Assembly (NCBI GenBank): GCA_021234155.1
Contig: JAJEKV010000006.1
Coordinates: 11,619,317-11,683,316 of the forward strand
DNA from: Isoetes taiwanensis
Taxonomy: Eukaryota > Streptophyta > Lycopodiopsida > Isoetales > Isoetaceae
DNA length: 64,000 nucleotides
Direction of reading: 5' to 3'
Both the position numbers and the translations under genes were made by a program. Below, piece after piece: positions 11,596 through 23,754 of this stretch. Below the pieces are notes generated by a model. The model was not told the origin of the DNA. It ran no database searches and worked only from the letters and a program-made list of their open reading frames with translations. Within the stretch, counting starts at the first letter, position 1. Every line of letters starts with the position of its first letter.

Positions 11596-11644
11596 GAAGT
11601 GAAGTGTATTATTTCGTCTTGTCAGACCATCAGGCCTATAAGAC
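11594..11644 (-). other. LINE-C 3' tail and hairpin
   Basis: GTCTT (11616) pairs with AAGAC (ending at 11644) around a loop containing AGGCCT. On the minus strand it is followed by TAATACACTTCACTTCACC and then (TC)n. It matches the LINE-B tail closely. Confidence 0.65.
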
Positions 11645-11663
11645 CGAGTATAAGCTTAATACA

Positions 11664-13400
11664 TCAAAAGTCAAATATGTCATCATCAGGCAAAAACTCA
11701 TCATCGAGTATTTCGCCATCACTCTCCTCTATCTCATCTCCACTAGTTTCAATAACATGTTTAATTGCTACCTCCCTTAGTTCTATCAGTTCTAGTAAAA
11801 AGCTACCTACTATTGTAGCTTGCATATCAAAAAACTGGTGTAGATTAGGCACTTTAATGCCAAACTTATCTCTCAAGGCTTGGTAAGCTGGACATCTTAT
11901 TATTGCATGCTTCGCTTTCTACCTCATCGCGATCCGCGATGCCCCCGCAAGTCCTGTACTCCCCGTGATGTTAAACCATCTTCCCACTTCTACATCCGTG
12001 GAAATTGCATGTCTCTTTGGACAAGGAAATATTTTCATTTAAATAGCTCATTCCTAGCAAAGATAGGATTCATTTCCTTCCTATAATGTGCCATTTTGAC
12101 ACCGGTGCATACCAAACTCTTCCCCGCGACTTTTTCCCCGAACCCATTCCCCTAATTCTATTTTTATTTCTTTGCCAAGTCTTGTATCAATATTCCCCAT
12201 TTTTCAGAACCGTGACTATCCCATCTCGCAGATACCACCCTTTTGTCAAATGTTGCTTTCAAGGCTAGCCTTGGGTAACTCTCTTCATCCAAATTTCCTA
12301 TTCTCGCCGATATGTTAAATATCTGCATAGAGCCTCCCCTTCTAATTGCATCATCCCCAAGACTCGCTAGGGACATATCATATGGAGTTTGCATTTTAAC
12401 CCCAAGCTCACTGTAAAAAAACTTTTTCAAGCACCCTTTCTATTTTTTTTTGCCATAGCTCCAAGGAGAGTCCAGGTTCCAAACTTCGCAGCCCATATAA
12501 CACCACCGACCGCATTAAGGATTTAAATAGTGTCCGCTTTTAAGCCAAAGTTCCAAATATCAGCTTTTAGACACCGCTTTTGCATGGCAAACAACGCCTT
12601 TTATTCCACCATTAACCCTTTGCTCCACTCGTCCGATTCCACCGAAATGTTTATCCACAATAAGCCCCAAGTACTTATATGAGTCCGGGTGATTTCTATC
12701 ATCTCCCTTTGTATGTAAATGAATAATTTTATCCAGATTAGTCCCAAAGAGCACAACCTTAGTCTTGTCCAAGTTCACTTTCATACCCATTGCATTACAA
12801 AAGCTCCCTAATGTATCTAAATGTCCCAGCATACCTTCTTTACTGACACCAAGACGATATCATCTCCCCATATAATAATATGCTAATCACATAACCTCGC
12901 AAGTTCATCCCCCACCATAAGTGGATATCCATCTTTCCAAATCATCTATAAAAATACCAAAAGTGTGGGCGAAAAGTGGACACCCCTGCTTGACCCCCCC
13001 ATATTACTTCCACTTGCTTTTACATTGACCATCAAATGGAAAAGACAACATGACTAATACCTTCTCATATAATACTCGCACTGCACTTCTCAAGTGTATA
13101 GGTACGTTTATCCGTTCCAAGCTCTCCCACAAGTTATCCCTGGGTACCATATCAAACGCCTTGGCGAAATCTACAAAACCCGCGAAACAATGGTTTTCGA
13201 AGTCCCTTTGATCGTGGTCCATCATCGCTTCTAAAAGTGACCAAATGGTCAATAGTGCATTTTCCGGGTCTAAACCCTGCCTGGCCCTTAGCCCGCACAT
13301 CATGTTGCTCAGCCCACATACTTATTTTATTCTCTAAAATAGTGGCAAAAAGTTTTGCAAATAAATTACTTACCATAATCATACGGTAATTATTCGGATC
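11664..13400 (-). pseudogene. LINE-C ORF2, RT and C-terminal domain (broken)
   Basis: RT blocks on the minus strand: QGLDPENALLTIWSLLEAM and FVDFAKAFDMVPRDNLW (13303-13130), a DDIVLVS catalytic strand near 12870 with a frameshift just before it, and the thumb block DSYKYLGLIVDKHFG near 12690. A segment near 12430-12260 (ELGVKMQTPYDMSLASLG) matches the ELGVKAQTPYEMML segment of LINE-B. The C-terminal piece 11876-11664 ends in an acidic run (DDEFLPDDDIFDF) before the stop. Several frames are needed to read through, so it is inactive. Confidence 0.8.
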
Positions 13401-13861
13401 GCAGCATCACCGCTTTTATGAATAGGGGACAACTCTACTAACTTGCCATGTTGATGGAAACCCCTCTCGCGATCGCAAAGATTAAACATCTCCGCTATTT
13501 TATTGACTACCACCCATCATCTGCCCATTTAACCATTTCAGCCACTAAACCCAATGAATCGGCCGCTTCCATTAGCAAGTTTTTCTAACCCTTCCTCGCA
13601 CACATCATCCAAGCAGTGTAACTATAAGTTCAGATTTGATCGGTTGTTTCCACTTGAGACGGTGTCAACATGATATAGCTTTTAATCCGCATATGAGGTC
13701 CTCCACCGACAATTGTATATTATTTTGCTTCCTATTCTTCACCTTTTTCCGTAATTGATTTGGGTCAATCAGCCTTTCAGAACCAATTCTTTCCCCGCTT
13801 GAGAGCTAGGAATGCTCTTTTTTTTAAGGCCCGATAATAGTTTTAAACTCTTTGATCAACT

Positions 13862-14900
13862 TCAGCCTTTTCTTGCCCTTTGGGAACTCTTATAATCGCA
13901 TTCTTTTAGTTTACATTCCTCATCGAACCAGCCATTGTGTGGCAGCCCTTTCTTTTTACGCCACGAATCAAAGCATGTTTTTTGTGATCTATTAGCAATG
14001 AGGTCAAAACCTCGCTCATCTTTGCCACCTCCTTTGGCCAAATTGCACTTGTCATACATTCTTCACAATACTTCATGTACTTCTCTCTTTTCTTTTGATT
14101 AACATGAATGCGATCTATGTTGACAAGTGCATGATGTTGCACTACTCCAGTAATAGAGATATGTGCAATTATTGGCACGTGGTCTGATTCTCTCCTCACA
14201 TCTGGCACATGCAAGTATGTGACCTGCTCTACAAAATGCTCAGATGCAATAAAGTAATCCACTATACTTTAATAAATTGAGTCCACTACACATACCTAAC
14301 AAATAATTTCCCATTGCAGTATGCCATTTGTCTTTATCTGAGGTTTCCCGGTCCCATCTTGCCAATTCTAGCTCATATTCATCCATCTGATCTATCCAAA
14401 CTGGATCACCATTGTTGCTCAGTAAAGGGGCCTGTTTCCCAGCAGTTCTACCGTTAAAGTCACCCACTAATACTATTTCCCCTGACTCCATTAGTTCAAG
14501 GCTATCTAGCTCCAGTTGTTGAAACGGGTCCTCCATGTCCAATCCATATTTCTGGTATGTAGGCTTTTGTAAAGGTGGGAAGTAGCATCTCGCCACATAG
14601 ATTTTACCTTGTTTCCCCGGTAATTCCACCCAAATGTACTGCTTAGATTCTCTTCTTTTTGTGACCTTTGCTAAATGTGCCATCTTTGCTCTAATATAAC
14701 AAGCTATCCCTCCAAACCCTCGTCTCGTACATCCCTTTTATTCCATACCGAAAGTGCAAAACTACAAAACCTGGTATATCTGGGAGACCACTCTCCTCAT
14801 GCCCCCAAGTCTCTAAGAAAAATACCATATCGATGGATGCTAGAATATCTCCCATCTCTGCAATCTTCCCATTGCTCAGATGATTGATATTCCATGCCAT
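13862..14900 (-). pseudogene. LINE-C ORF2, endonuclease domain and linker (broken)
   Basis: The start Met at 14900 (MAWNINHLSNGKIAEMGDIL) corresponds to the LINE-B ORF2 start. Endonuclease blocks are FFLETWG near 14820, VLVGDFNGRTAGKQAP near 14470, DYFIASEHFVEQ near 14255 and RRESDHVPI near 14180; the last is the SDH active-site motif that is missing in LINE-B. The linker reads KGLPHNGWFDEECKLKE near 13950. At least three frameshifts divide it (14691, 14240 and near 13906). Confidence 0.8.
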
Positions 14901-14923
14901 AAGCCTAATGGTCTCTAATCCCT

Positions 14924-15060
14924 ATTCATCCTCCTCGATGTGAACCTTTACCCCGCCTCCATACCGCTTTTTTATTGCTTTGTTTGCCGCTTTGAATTTT
15001 TGTAACTCCAATTTATGCTGCTGGAACTGTTCTTGAGTGAGGTCCTCATTGATCCATATA
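14924..15060 (-). pseudogene. LINE-C ORF1, C-terminal fragment
   Basis: The minus strand reads WINEDLTQEQFQQHKLELQ and continues to a stop near 14924, aligning with WVNEDLTKEQMQERKQEAQ of LINE-B ORF1. It breaks off at 15060, where the DIRS-like element begins. The preceding residues resume at 21756. Confidence 0.8.
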
Positions 15061-15061
15061 T

Positions 15062-15235
15062 GTACGATTTATCTGCGTTTTGAGATAAGCAGATAAATCC
15101 GCTTCTTGAGTCTAGTTGAGGTGTCTTCCCCTTCGCGGTATTTATATCATACCCCTCTTGATTTCCCCATCAGCCGCCTTAGAGCCGCCTCTCCCTTCGC
15201 CGCCTCCTCTTAGTGACGGTAGCACTCCTCCCTCG
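15062..15235 (+). repeat. DIRS-like element, left repeat A1
   Basis: It matches A2 at 21106-21280 with scattered differences; both share GATTTATC, TTGAGATAAGC, AGTTGAGGTGTCTTCCCC and TATTTATATCATACCCCTCT. A TATA-like TATTTATATCATA near 15140 may be promoter sequence. A1 begins with a hairpin of 11-base perfect arms (15066-15076 and 15089-15099). Confidence 0.88.
15066..15099. repeat. Short terminal hairpin in A1
   Basis: GATTTATCTGC pairs perfectly with GCAGATAAATC. In A2 the outer GATTTATC / GATAAATC pairing persists at 21111-21145. It is a candidate recombination or priming structure. Confidence 0.75.
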
Positions 15236-16831
15236 TGTACGCCGGCCAGAGCTTTCGATATGTTTGGCTGAGCGTGCCACCGCGGTTAGATCTCCCTCAG
15301 TCTCAGTTGAGATGTCGCCTTCCTATGGCGCCTCCCGATTTCTTTGCCGGGACTATGGAGGGTCGTGATGGCGCTAGCGCTCCCCTGGGCGGTTTGTTGG
15401 GGTGCTTTTGCCGTAGAATCCAGTTTGGTTCCTCCCTGGTGTTTTCGCTTTGAGCCATCACAGTGTAGGCCTTGCTCGCCGTTCTTTGGCGGTGGATCTA
15501 GCGGAGTCCCTCTTCGGTCAGTTTGGTTGCGGCGGGCTTCTATTACGGTGGGCGTTTGAGTTCCCTAGTTTCACCATGTCTTGTTGCCGCCACGTGCTGG
15601 TTAGTTTGCCAGCCCTTAAGTTCCTGCAGTGTCCAATTTAAGCCTGCTGAGTAGCCTCCACTTCCATAGTTCTCCCCGCTTCCCATAGTTTCTCTATTAA
15701 GCCTGTTGGAGCAGTTGGCACGCTGGCGGATTACGCTGGCCAGCTTGGCGGATGCTCTTAGCTACTTGGCGGTCTTTTCAGTTCCCTTCCACGATGTTTG
15801 GATCTCGCCCGCTTCGGCTTCGATTATTGCTGGTTCCTCCTGGTAGGATTTTTTGTTGTAGTTCTTTGATAGCTTGGCGGTTTGGCTCATGGATTGACTG
15901 GTAATGCGGGTTTTGTTTGTGCTCGATTTCCATGTGCGCGGCCTTTGTGCGTACAAACTGATGCATAGCGATGGGGCCGACCCCCGCTTTTACCATACTG
16001 ATTACCTTGAGCCTATTTCAATTACAATTCGTGAGTTGGTTGGTTCTTGTTTCTATTCCTCTTTTACAGCTATAAGGGGTTCTACGGCAAACCCGCCCAC
16101 CTTTGCTCTACGCTCGCTCTTAGTTCTTAAAGCAGCATAGCCGTATCGGGTCGCGACCGTTTAGCGCCGCCCATACCCGGGTTGCCTTGGAGCCTATTTC
16201 CAATTGTCCAATTCGGAGTCGTTTCTTGTTTCTATTCTCTTTTTACGGTTCTGAGGGTTTCTCACCGCAGACCCCTTGTTCCCGCCCCCGCTCGTTCTCA
16301 GTTTCCCCATTCCCCATGAACTGCCGGGCTCGCCATACGTAGCCTCATCGGGCTTTGACTGATCTGTCGGCCCGCTTCAGTCACAGGCGCTGCCCTTCTG
16401 CATGGTGGAGCCCCTCCTCCCTCCCCGTGTTTCACCGGACTAGGGATTCTGGCCTCTGTGTTGGTGACCCCAGTTTTGTTGCCCAAGTTTCTAGAGTTTA
16501 TTGTGTCTCGATGTTTGTGTGTTCCATCCTTCCTTTCTGCCGTGTTCTTGTGTTTGCCTTTGTAGCGAGGTCTTAGCTCCTGACAGCTTGGAGTTTCGGG
16601 TGCTAGTTCTCTGCCTTCTTTACAGGTTTCGCTATTGTTTTTTTGTTGTACTTGTGGATTGGCTTGATAGATGACTTCGTGGAAGCATGGAGGCTTGGTA
16701 AGCGACCCTTGGAGAGCCGCGGATGATGCCATGGCCCGCTTCCTCGCCCCTCCACTGGTAATCACCAACAGCGCCCCACTGGTGAATAAACTGCCCCGGA
16801 TCTTGCTGAAGCCCCGGCGTGGGCAAGGGCC
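15236..16831. other. DIRS-like element, leader before gag
   Basis: GC-richer than the surroundings. Several open frames appear on both strands but I recognise none. A pair of similar segments (AGCCTATTTC followed by AATT and TTCTTGTTTCTATTC) occurs near 16011 and 16190, so part of the leader may be duplicated. Confidence 0.5.
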
Positions 16832-17437
16832 ATGGAAGTTCGGCTGGCCAATGCGAAGTCCGATTATTTGGCGGATTTGGAGGCTAAGATCTCAGCACTG
16901 CAGGAGGATGTTGAGCGTAAGAGCAAGAAGAGTCGCACGCCTGCCTTGAAGTTCGAGGGCAACATGAAGCAGTTTGACTTCTTGAATGAGGTAGAAGATG
17001 TGTTTTCAGATTTGGAGAGCAAGCTCCGGCTTCAGAAGGCTTTGGAGCCCCCAGTCAAGCAGTTGATTGATAAAGGTAATACATTGGTACGTAATAGGAA
17101 GCAGATTGTGTTCATTAGGGACCGTGAAGGGTCTAAAGTTGCTGATTGCTATGAATTGGGTGATCTCGTCCAACTTAGTGATGATGATAAGAGGCTTCGT
17201 GCTGCTCGGAAGTTGGCCATGGAATGGGACCCCAAAAACTCCAAGAAGAGATCCTCTGCTAATCCTTTGTTGTGTTTCATTTGTCAGAGACCGGATCATC
17301 GTGCGGCTGCTTGTCCTGCAAGACTTTTGTTATCCCCTAGCCCCCAGCAGCTCAAACTACCAAATTTTAACCCAACCAATGCTTTGTTTTATAAAACTGG
17401 TGTTCCCGGCACGGGCCCATCTGTAGCTAATCCTTGA
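16832..17437 (+). CDS. DIRS-like gag protein with zinc knuckle (201 codons)
   Basis: The only long intact frame in the element. Residues 1-40 are likely coiled coil (YLADLEAKISALQEDVERK). The middle is charged, and residues 145-165 contain CFICQRPDHRAAAC, a CX2CX4HX4C zinc knuckle expected to bind the element RNA. It lies about 1.6 kb downstream of A1 and upstream of the RT remnant, the usual place for gag. The start chosen is the first Met of the open frame; a Met-free extension upstream cannot be excluded. Identification as gag rests on the knuckle and context, as the rest is not distinctive. Confidence 0.75.
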   Translation: MEVRLANAKSDYLADLEAKISALQEDVERKSKKSRTPALKFEGNMKQFDFLNEVEDVFSDLESKLRLQKALEPPVKQLIDKGNTLVRNRKQIVFIRDREGSKVADCYELGDLVQLSDDDKRLRAARKLAMEWDPKNSKKRSSANPLLCFICQRPDHRAAACPARLLLSPSPQQLKLPNFNPTNALFYKTGVPGTGPSVANP

Positions 17438-18400
17438 ATCGACATTATGAACGTTGGCTGCTATTTATAGTTGTTTTTTGTTTAGTTGATAATTTGAGTG
17501 TGGTTTGTCTTGGCGCCCCTTGGTTGGCTGCTGTTTATAGTTGTTTTTGTTTAGTTGATAATTTGAGTGTGGTTTGTCTTGGTGCCCCTTGCTTGACGTT
17601 GAATTTCTTAGTTGCATGCAGCACGTGTTTGGGGGTAGCCTAGCTTGGTTAACGTGCATGGGGTGTTTCGTGTCCCCCCCCCTTTTTTTCATTTCAATTG
17701 GTTTTGCTTAGTCCCCTATCATTTTTTGGTTGGCCCCTTCATTTGGTATGCGGTTGTACTTCGCCCATGTTGTATTCTTTGAGGTTGTGTGTTCCCCACG
17801 TTTGTTAGCCTGGATAAGTCGCGTTAGGTGGTACACGTCCCTATTTGCTTTATGTGAACATTGCTTAATCGTCACTCCTTGTGCGCATGGGGTTTGATAG
17901 GACGACCATTTTTATAGTTATTCCTTTTCAAATGTTGCTTAGTCGTCCCTCCTTGTACGCATGGGGTTTGCTGCATGGTGCCTAGTTTGTTCCCCTTGAG
18001 TCTGTTGGCCCGTCGCTCGGCCCATTTTTCTTTGGTTGCCCTTTTGCATGGTCGCATTATCTTTTGTTGGGTGCCCCCATTTTGTTTGTCTTAGGGGTAG
18101 CTAGGTTCAGTTTCCTCTCCTTTGTTGGGTTCTCCTTGTTTGCGTGGGCTATGGGTCGGGTTTTGCCCTCCTTTGTTTTTTACCTTGGCTACGCTGGGTT
18201 TTCGCACACATTGCTTGTTAGTCGTAGGTCGTCCTTTGTGGTGATTTCCAGGTTCCTTTCCTGCTCCTTTGCAGACCCCTTAAAAGTTAGGTTTCATTTT
18301 TCTTTGGCTAACGCGGTAATCGCTTGTCTTTTGTTGTTTTTTCAGAACTTCAGGGCCCCCCTCCCCCCCCTACTACTTTTCTCCGACATTGCCTGCGGCA
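17438..18400. other. DIRS-like element, spacer with short tandem duplication
   Basis: TAGTTGATAATTTGAGTGTG plus flanks is repeated in tandem (17454-17519 and 17522-17588). No gene is recognised. A related TCGTC..CTCCTTGT.CGCATGG segment occurs near 17872 and 17943. Confidence 0.6.
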
Positions 18401-18469
18401 TTGCTTTGATTTTTGGCAGTCCTTTTGCTATGAGACTATCAGTAGCATAGCCTTCCCTCCCCCACTCCT

Positions 18470-19540
18470 TGAGCCCTCAACCGGGACCGGTGACCATCTT
18501 TTTCACTTTAGATTTGCGCTCGGGTATCACCACATTGACATTAACCCTCAGCTTTGATTTGGCGTATTTGGGTTTCTCCTTTTGATGGCTCCTTTACATG
18601 TTCACATCCTGCCTTTTAACGCCTCTCCACGGTTTTCTTGATGCGGTTCACAATTAAAGTCATAAAGTCACCGCTGCCGATGGCGGTCCATGAGTTTTAT
18701 ACCGCATTCCTTATGTTGATGACTTTTCTTCGCTTGTAGACCCTCCTCCTTTCTCGACCACATCGGCTAGTGCTTGCCAATTTTGAGTCGGTTGGTTTCG
18801 GGCTGCTGCCCTTCATAAATGTCACCTGCTACCTTCTCACGAGGCCAAGTTCTTAGGGTTTGTCGTCAACGCCGGTCTGGTCTTCTCTCCATAGCTCCCT
18901 CGCGTCGTGCACTGCTTTTGGACGCCCCCGCGAACCTTTCGCGGCAACCACACAGTCCAAGCTGTAAACTCTCGCCTCTTTCTTTCTGTATGATCACCTC
19001 CCGCAGTCTAGTCTTTTGGGCCATTTTTGTATCCTCTCTTCCACTGTTTGCTGCCCTATCGCCGTTACCTCTTGGGAACAGATGGTGCCTCTCGTCTCAT
19101 TAAGCTATGGCGAGATCGAGCTTGGGGTGATCGGTTTGACCTACTTAACTCTGCCCATATTTGGGAGTCCTTTTCACCCGGTTTCCCTTTTTATGATGCT
19201 AGTGGCTCGGCTGGGTTTTCGCGTCCGCTTTCCGTGATCTTGCCCCGCCTCTCCGAGGCGCTTTTACCTCTTGAACAATCTATGTCTTCAACCTTCAATT
19301 TTGTCTTGCCTTCTTCACTTTCTTCAACCATCATGCCGCTTCTCTTGCGCTTCTATCATAGCTTATGGCGATAATTTGAATGCTTTCTTTATCCCGCTTT
19401 TAAAGGTGGCTTCGGTCCCCAACCTACATCTCATAGCGTCAAGATTTTTCCTTGTGCTTAAGACATCAGTTTTTGTCTCCAAAACCGCTCCGATACCCCA
19501 TACCCTAAACCAATGGGCGATTAATTCTTTCCAAGCTTGA
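18470..19540 (+). pseudogene. DIRS-like reverse transcriptase / RNase H (broken)
   Basis: FFTLDLRSGYHHIDINPQ near 18500-18555 is the RT block containing the first catalytic Asp. An EAKFLGFVVNAGLVF-like segment can be read near 18845-18885 with a frameshift. FYDASGSAGFSRP near 19190-19225 fits the RNase H active-site block that follows RT in DIRS elements. The region is crossed by stops and frame changes, and the YVDD-type strand is not legible. The position between gag and recombinase matches the family order. Confidence 0.7.
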
Positions 19541-20105
19541 AGAGTAATGATGATTATAGTTTGATGTACTTAGCCTTTCGCCTTTATTGAGTTTGCTTGG
19601 GGCCCTCATGATTGGGACCGCTTTGTGGACTTCGACAACCACCGCTTACCAAACTTTAATCTGGCGGTATTTGAAATACTTTGTTTGGCCTCCCCGGATG
19701 CTTTTGCTCATAATCGCACGGCCTCAATAATTATTTCCCCATTCCGCCTTTGGTTTTAAGGCCTTCAAGTTTGTTTCTAGCATGCACCGCGGACGCTACC
19801 TTAGTCATCTTCCATTGAGTCCGCTCCTTGGTGGCGCCCCGCATGATGAATTTGGCAATTGGCATCCCGCTTTTGTTGATAGCCTGTACTTTCCCTCGGG
19901 TGGACATTTCTTACGGCCCGGACTCGGTCAACCCTTCCATGTCGCAAACCTTCAAGTCCTTTGATTATGTCTTCTCGGTGGTTTCTGAATCCGGTGAGTT
20001 TCTTTTTGTGTTTCGATGTGTTTCTCGTCTAATTTTGAGCTTTCGATGGGGATGTTTGAGCTAGTTTGTCTTCTTCTTCTATTAACACTTTGAAGTCTTA
20101 TAACG

Positions 20106-20990
20106 GGCCATGGTCGAAGTTCAAGAGTTGGTGCTGCCGAAACACCTTGTTCCCCTACCCCGGAACCCCTCTCCGCTTGTTTCATTACTGCGCCTTTTAG
20201 CCACCTCCCCCTCACTCGCTGTGTTTCAACCGTCTATTGATGCGATTGCTTTCCACCATGCCTTGGCGGGCTTTCGCAAGCCCACCGACCACCCCCTTGT
20301 CGACCTCGTCCGACTCCCCGCTGCCTTTAGTCTGTCCTGGGCGGCCAAGAAGAAGCCATTGCTGCCCCATTTGGTTAGGGCGTGTCATGGATAAGTTCGC
20401 GCCCTTTGCCGCGACCGCCCGGCGTAATGAAATGTTGTGCCTTGGTCTTGTCCTTTGTTGCTTTTTTGCGTAGTGCCGAGCTGCTTGCCTTGCGTTGGGA
20501 GGAGATTCTCCTCCTTCCATCCCACGCTAGCCTTTTTATTAAGTCTTCCAAAACCGATCAGCATGGTATGGGGTCTTGGGTGTCCATTGCTCGCCTGGGT
20601 GGTTTCTACTGTCCTGTAGGTCTCTTGGAGCGCCTTATTGCTTTAGGGGATTTTAGTCGGATAGACGGCCCCCCTGGGGGGCACCTGTTTCGTGGTGTAC
20701 GTGTCTCTCCACATGGTGTATCCATCCGCAAGAAGCCTGTCTCATATTCTACCCTGCGCTCTTGGTTCAAACTTTGCCTTGCCGCCATTGGTGAAGACCC
20801 TTCCTCCTTTGGTACCCATTCCCCGACGCCATGGCGGTGCCACCACGCCACCTGCTTTGGATGTACCCGGATAGCCTTTTAAGGCCCATGGTCGTTGGCG
20901 CTTCCAAGACGCCAGGATGGTTATGTCAATCCCTCCCTCCACCGGCAAGCTGGTCTCTGGCTCTCGGGCACGGTCGTTGAGGATGCCCGC
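20106..20990 (+). pseudogene. DIRS-like tyrosine recombinase (broken)
   Basis: Integrase of the element, related to phage-type tyrosine recombinases. FLRSAELLALRWEEI near 20468-20510 carries the box-I Arg. LFIKSSKTDQHGMGSW near 20535-20575 is the beta-strand region. FGTHS near 20810 followed by RRHGGATT near 20835 (in another frame) is the HxLRxGG box II, and HGRWRFQDARMVMS near 20888-20930 carries the HxxxW-like block. The nucleophilic Tyr is not seen at the expected place. At least two frameshifts (around 20400 and 20825) break it. It ends about 70 bases before B1. Confidence 0.78.
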
Positions 20991-21059
20991 TATCTGCCGC
21001 CTTATCCTCGGAGTTCCAATAGCACTTCTTTGTTCTGTATGAGTGCCTCCTTCCTCCCT

Positions 21060-21105
21060 CGCTTCTTTTTTCAGCTTGTTGTGTGTGTGCAACTGGGCTC
21101 TAGAA
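21060..21105 (+). repeat. DIRS-like element, repeat B1
   Basis: TTGTGTGTGTGCAACTGGGC then TCTAGAA, directly before A2. The same sequence with one base change ends the element at 21755. Confidence 0.8.
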
Positions 21106-21280
21106 GTAATGATTTATCAAGCGTTTGAGATAAGCGAGATAAATCCGCTCTTGAAGTCCAGTTGAGGTGTCTTCCCCCGTGTATTTATATCATACCCCTC
21201 TTGGATTTCCCCATGTCGGCCGTCTTAGAGCCGTCTCTCACTTCGTCGCCTCCTCTTCTCCCCTCCCCCTCCTCCTAGTT
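21106..21280 (+). repeat. DIRS-like element, internal repeat A2
   Basis: Direct copy of A1 (15062-15235), immediately after B1. Confidence 0.88.
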
Positions 21281-21709
21281 GTCTTTGGTGTCTATTTGTC
21301 TCTCATTTTGCCTCTTCCCTTTAGGCGGTTGGTGAGCGTATGGGTGTGTTAGCCCTTGTGCTAGTTTGTCGTGTTCCATTTTTTTGATGATGGTCCCCGT
21401 GGTTGCAGAGTCTCCTGGGTTTGGTGTGCTCTCTCATGCACCTCGGCTGGTATGGGGTTTATTTGTCCCTTTGTTTTGCGAGTTGCAGGGAGCGCCCTTT
21501 GAGTTCCTCTCATAGGCCTTTGGTCCCACACCGCTTGACCCCCCCGTGGCTGTGGGAGTTTGTTTCATCCGGCTTGGACATTATGCTTTAGATTTCCTTT
21601 GTTGTCCCTATGCTTGTTCGCCCAACAAAGCTGGTCGGCTTTGAGGGTTTTCTTTTTATTTTGCAAAACTTGTACCTTTTGTATTTTGAATAAGGAGAGA
21701 TGCCTAGTG

Positions 21710-21755
21710 GCTCATTCATTTTGGTGTTGTGTGTGTGCAACTAGGCTCTAGAATC
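21710..21755 (+). repeat. DIRS-like element, right terminal repeat B2
   Basis: TTGTGTGTGTGCAACTAGGC then TCTAGAA; a copy of B1. LINE-C sequence resumes at 21756. Confidence 0.8.
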
Positions 21756-22686
<931 letters not shown>

Positions 22687-22689
22687 TGT

Positions 22690-23640
22690 GTGTAAAAGAA
22701 GTAGTTTAGTATGTGTGCCTATATTACTCTGTTGAATTATCCTCCTATATTATAATGTTATAGGGTGTTGCATCAAGCCCTAGATCCAACGGGCCCGATT
22801 TGATTGACGTAATTGAACGACGAGGATTAACTAAAAAGGACAACAATTTTTATTACTCTATCGAGCCTACTCAGCTGCTGCTTATGGCTATGGGGGTAAC
22901 ACCCGCTGATTGGTATTCTTCCGCGGGCTTCTAGCAACGGGTTCGACACTGCTATGGCTATGGCTATGTGCAACGCGTGGTTCGGGCTAGATAAAGCAAA
23001 AAGGGCAGCGCTTTAGCGAGGTTTGAACCAGATGGGAAGCATTGCTTTGTTTGCTAAGGACTCACTCGGCTATTGTTTCATCACACTACGCTTTTGTCAA
23101 GGAGAGCAATAACCCGGCGAATCCCTACGTATCGCCTCCTACTATAACCTATAGTTGGTTACTCCATTGCATGAGCTCATTGCTTCCTAAGTTTCCCGAA
23201 CCTTTAATAATCCTACATGGGAGCAAGGTCTTCGTTTTTGTCCTGTAATTCTTCGGCAAAGATCTTGGATCCGCGAACCGCTTTCGAAGTCTCAAAGCTA
23301 AGGTAAAATCTATTCAAAACGGTCCTTTCCTCATCGACTTCGCCAACTCGAGGATATTTTAGGCCGCTTTCTAGCCCGCTATCCGTGTGAGACCATTTTG
23401 CCCGTAGTCACAATATCACCGGAGTGCTTTCCATGTAATCAAGAGCTAATGATGGTGGAAAGAATTTTGGTAACACGAGGTAAGAAAAAGAGATATGGCA
23501 ATCGATATTCCGCTAGGTAGTTTGATCCCTTAAGAGCATCCATTGCTTTTTGAGATGCGCACTCGGCTTCTTGGCATAGAAGCCTTCCTGGCACACAAAA
23601 AAAAATTCCTACGTAGCATGTTTCTATTCAGGATTTATTG
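22690..23640. other. Stretch without a recognisable gene
   Basis: Intermediate GC. The repeated GCTATGGCTATGG near 22885-22965 is notable. A 68-codon plus frame at 23042 has no recognised motif. Confidence 0.5.
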
Positions 23641-23754
23641 CATGTTGTTTTCATCACCGATGTAATAAGAAGCCATTGGCTTTCAGCACGAAATTCAATG
23701 TTTCATCAGATTCGACAAAAAACAAGAACCTCAAAGAAGAATGCATATCGTCAG

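Larger units (their letters stand above)
11592..15061 (-). mobile_element. LINE-C, 3' portion (split by the DIRS-like element)
   Basis: A second copy of the LINE-B family. On the minus strand it holds the end of ORF1 (15060-14924), ORF2 endonuclease (14900-about 14160), linker (about 14060-13860), RT (about 13400-12200), C-terminal domain (11876-11664) and a 3' tail with hairpin (11644-11594). All domains are present but frameshifted. The 5' remainder of ORF1 lies at 21756-22224, beyond the DIRS-like insertion. Confidence 0.85.
15062..21755 (+). mobile_element. DIRS-like tyrosine-recombinase retrotransposon inserted in LINE-C ORF1
   Basis: An element of about 6.7 kb with split direct repeats: A1 (15062-15235) at the left, then gag, RT/RNase H and tyrosine recombinase, then B1 (about 21060-21105), A2 (21106-21280), internal spacer and B2 (about 21710-21755). 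This A1-ORFs-B1-A2-B2 order is that of PAT/Ngaro-type members of the DIRS order, which integrate with a tyrosine recombinase and leave no target duplication. Both outer borders fall in LINE-C ORF1, and no target duplication is evident. Except for gag the coding region is frameshifted, so it is probably non-autonomous now. Confidence 0.85.

Noticed and set aside
11500-11886. 128-codon plus-strand frame with Ser-rich translation
   Set aside because: It crosses the GA tract and is antisense to the acidic LINE-C ORF2 C-terminus.
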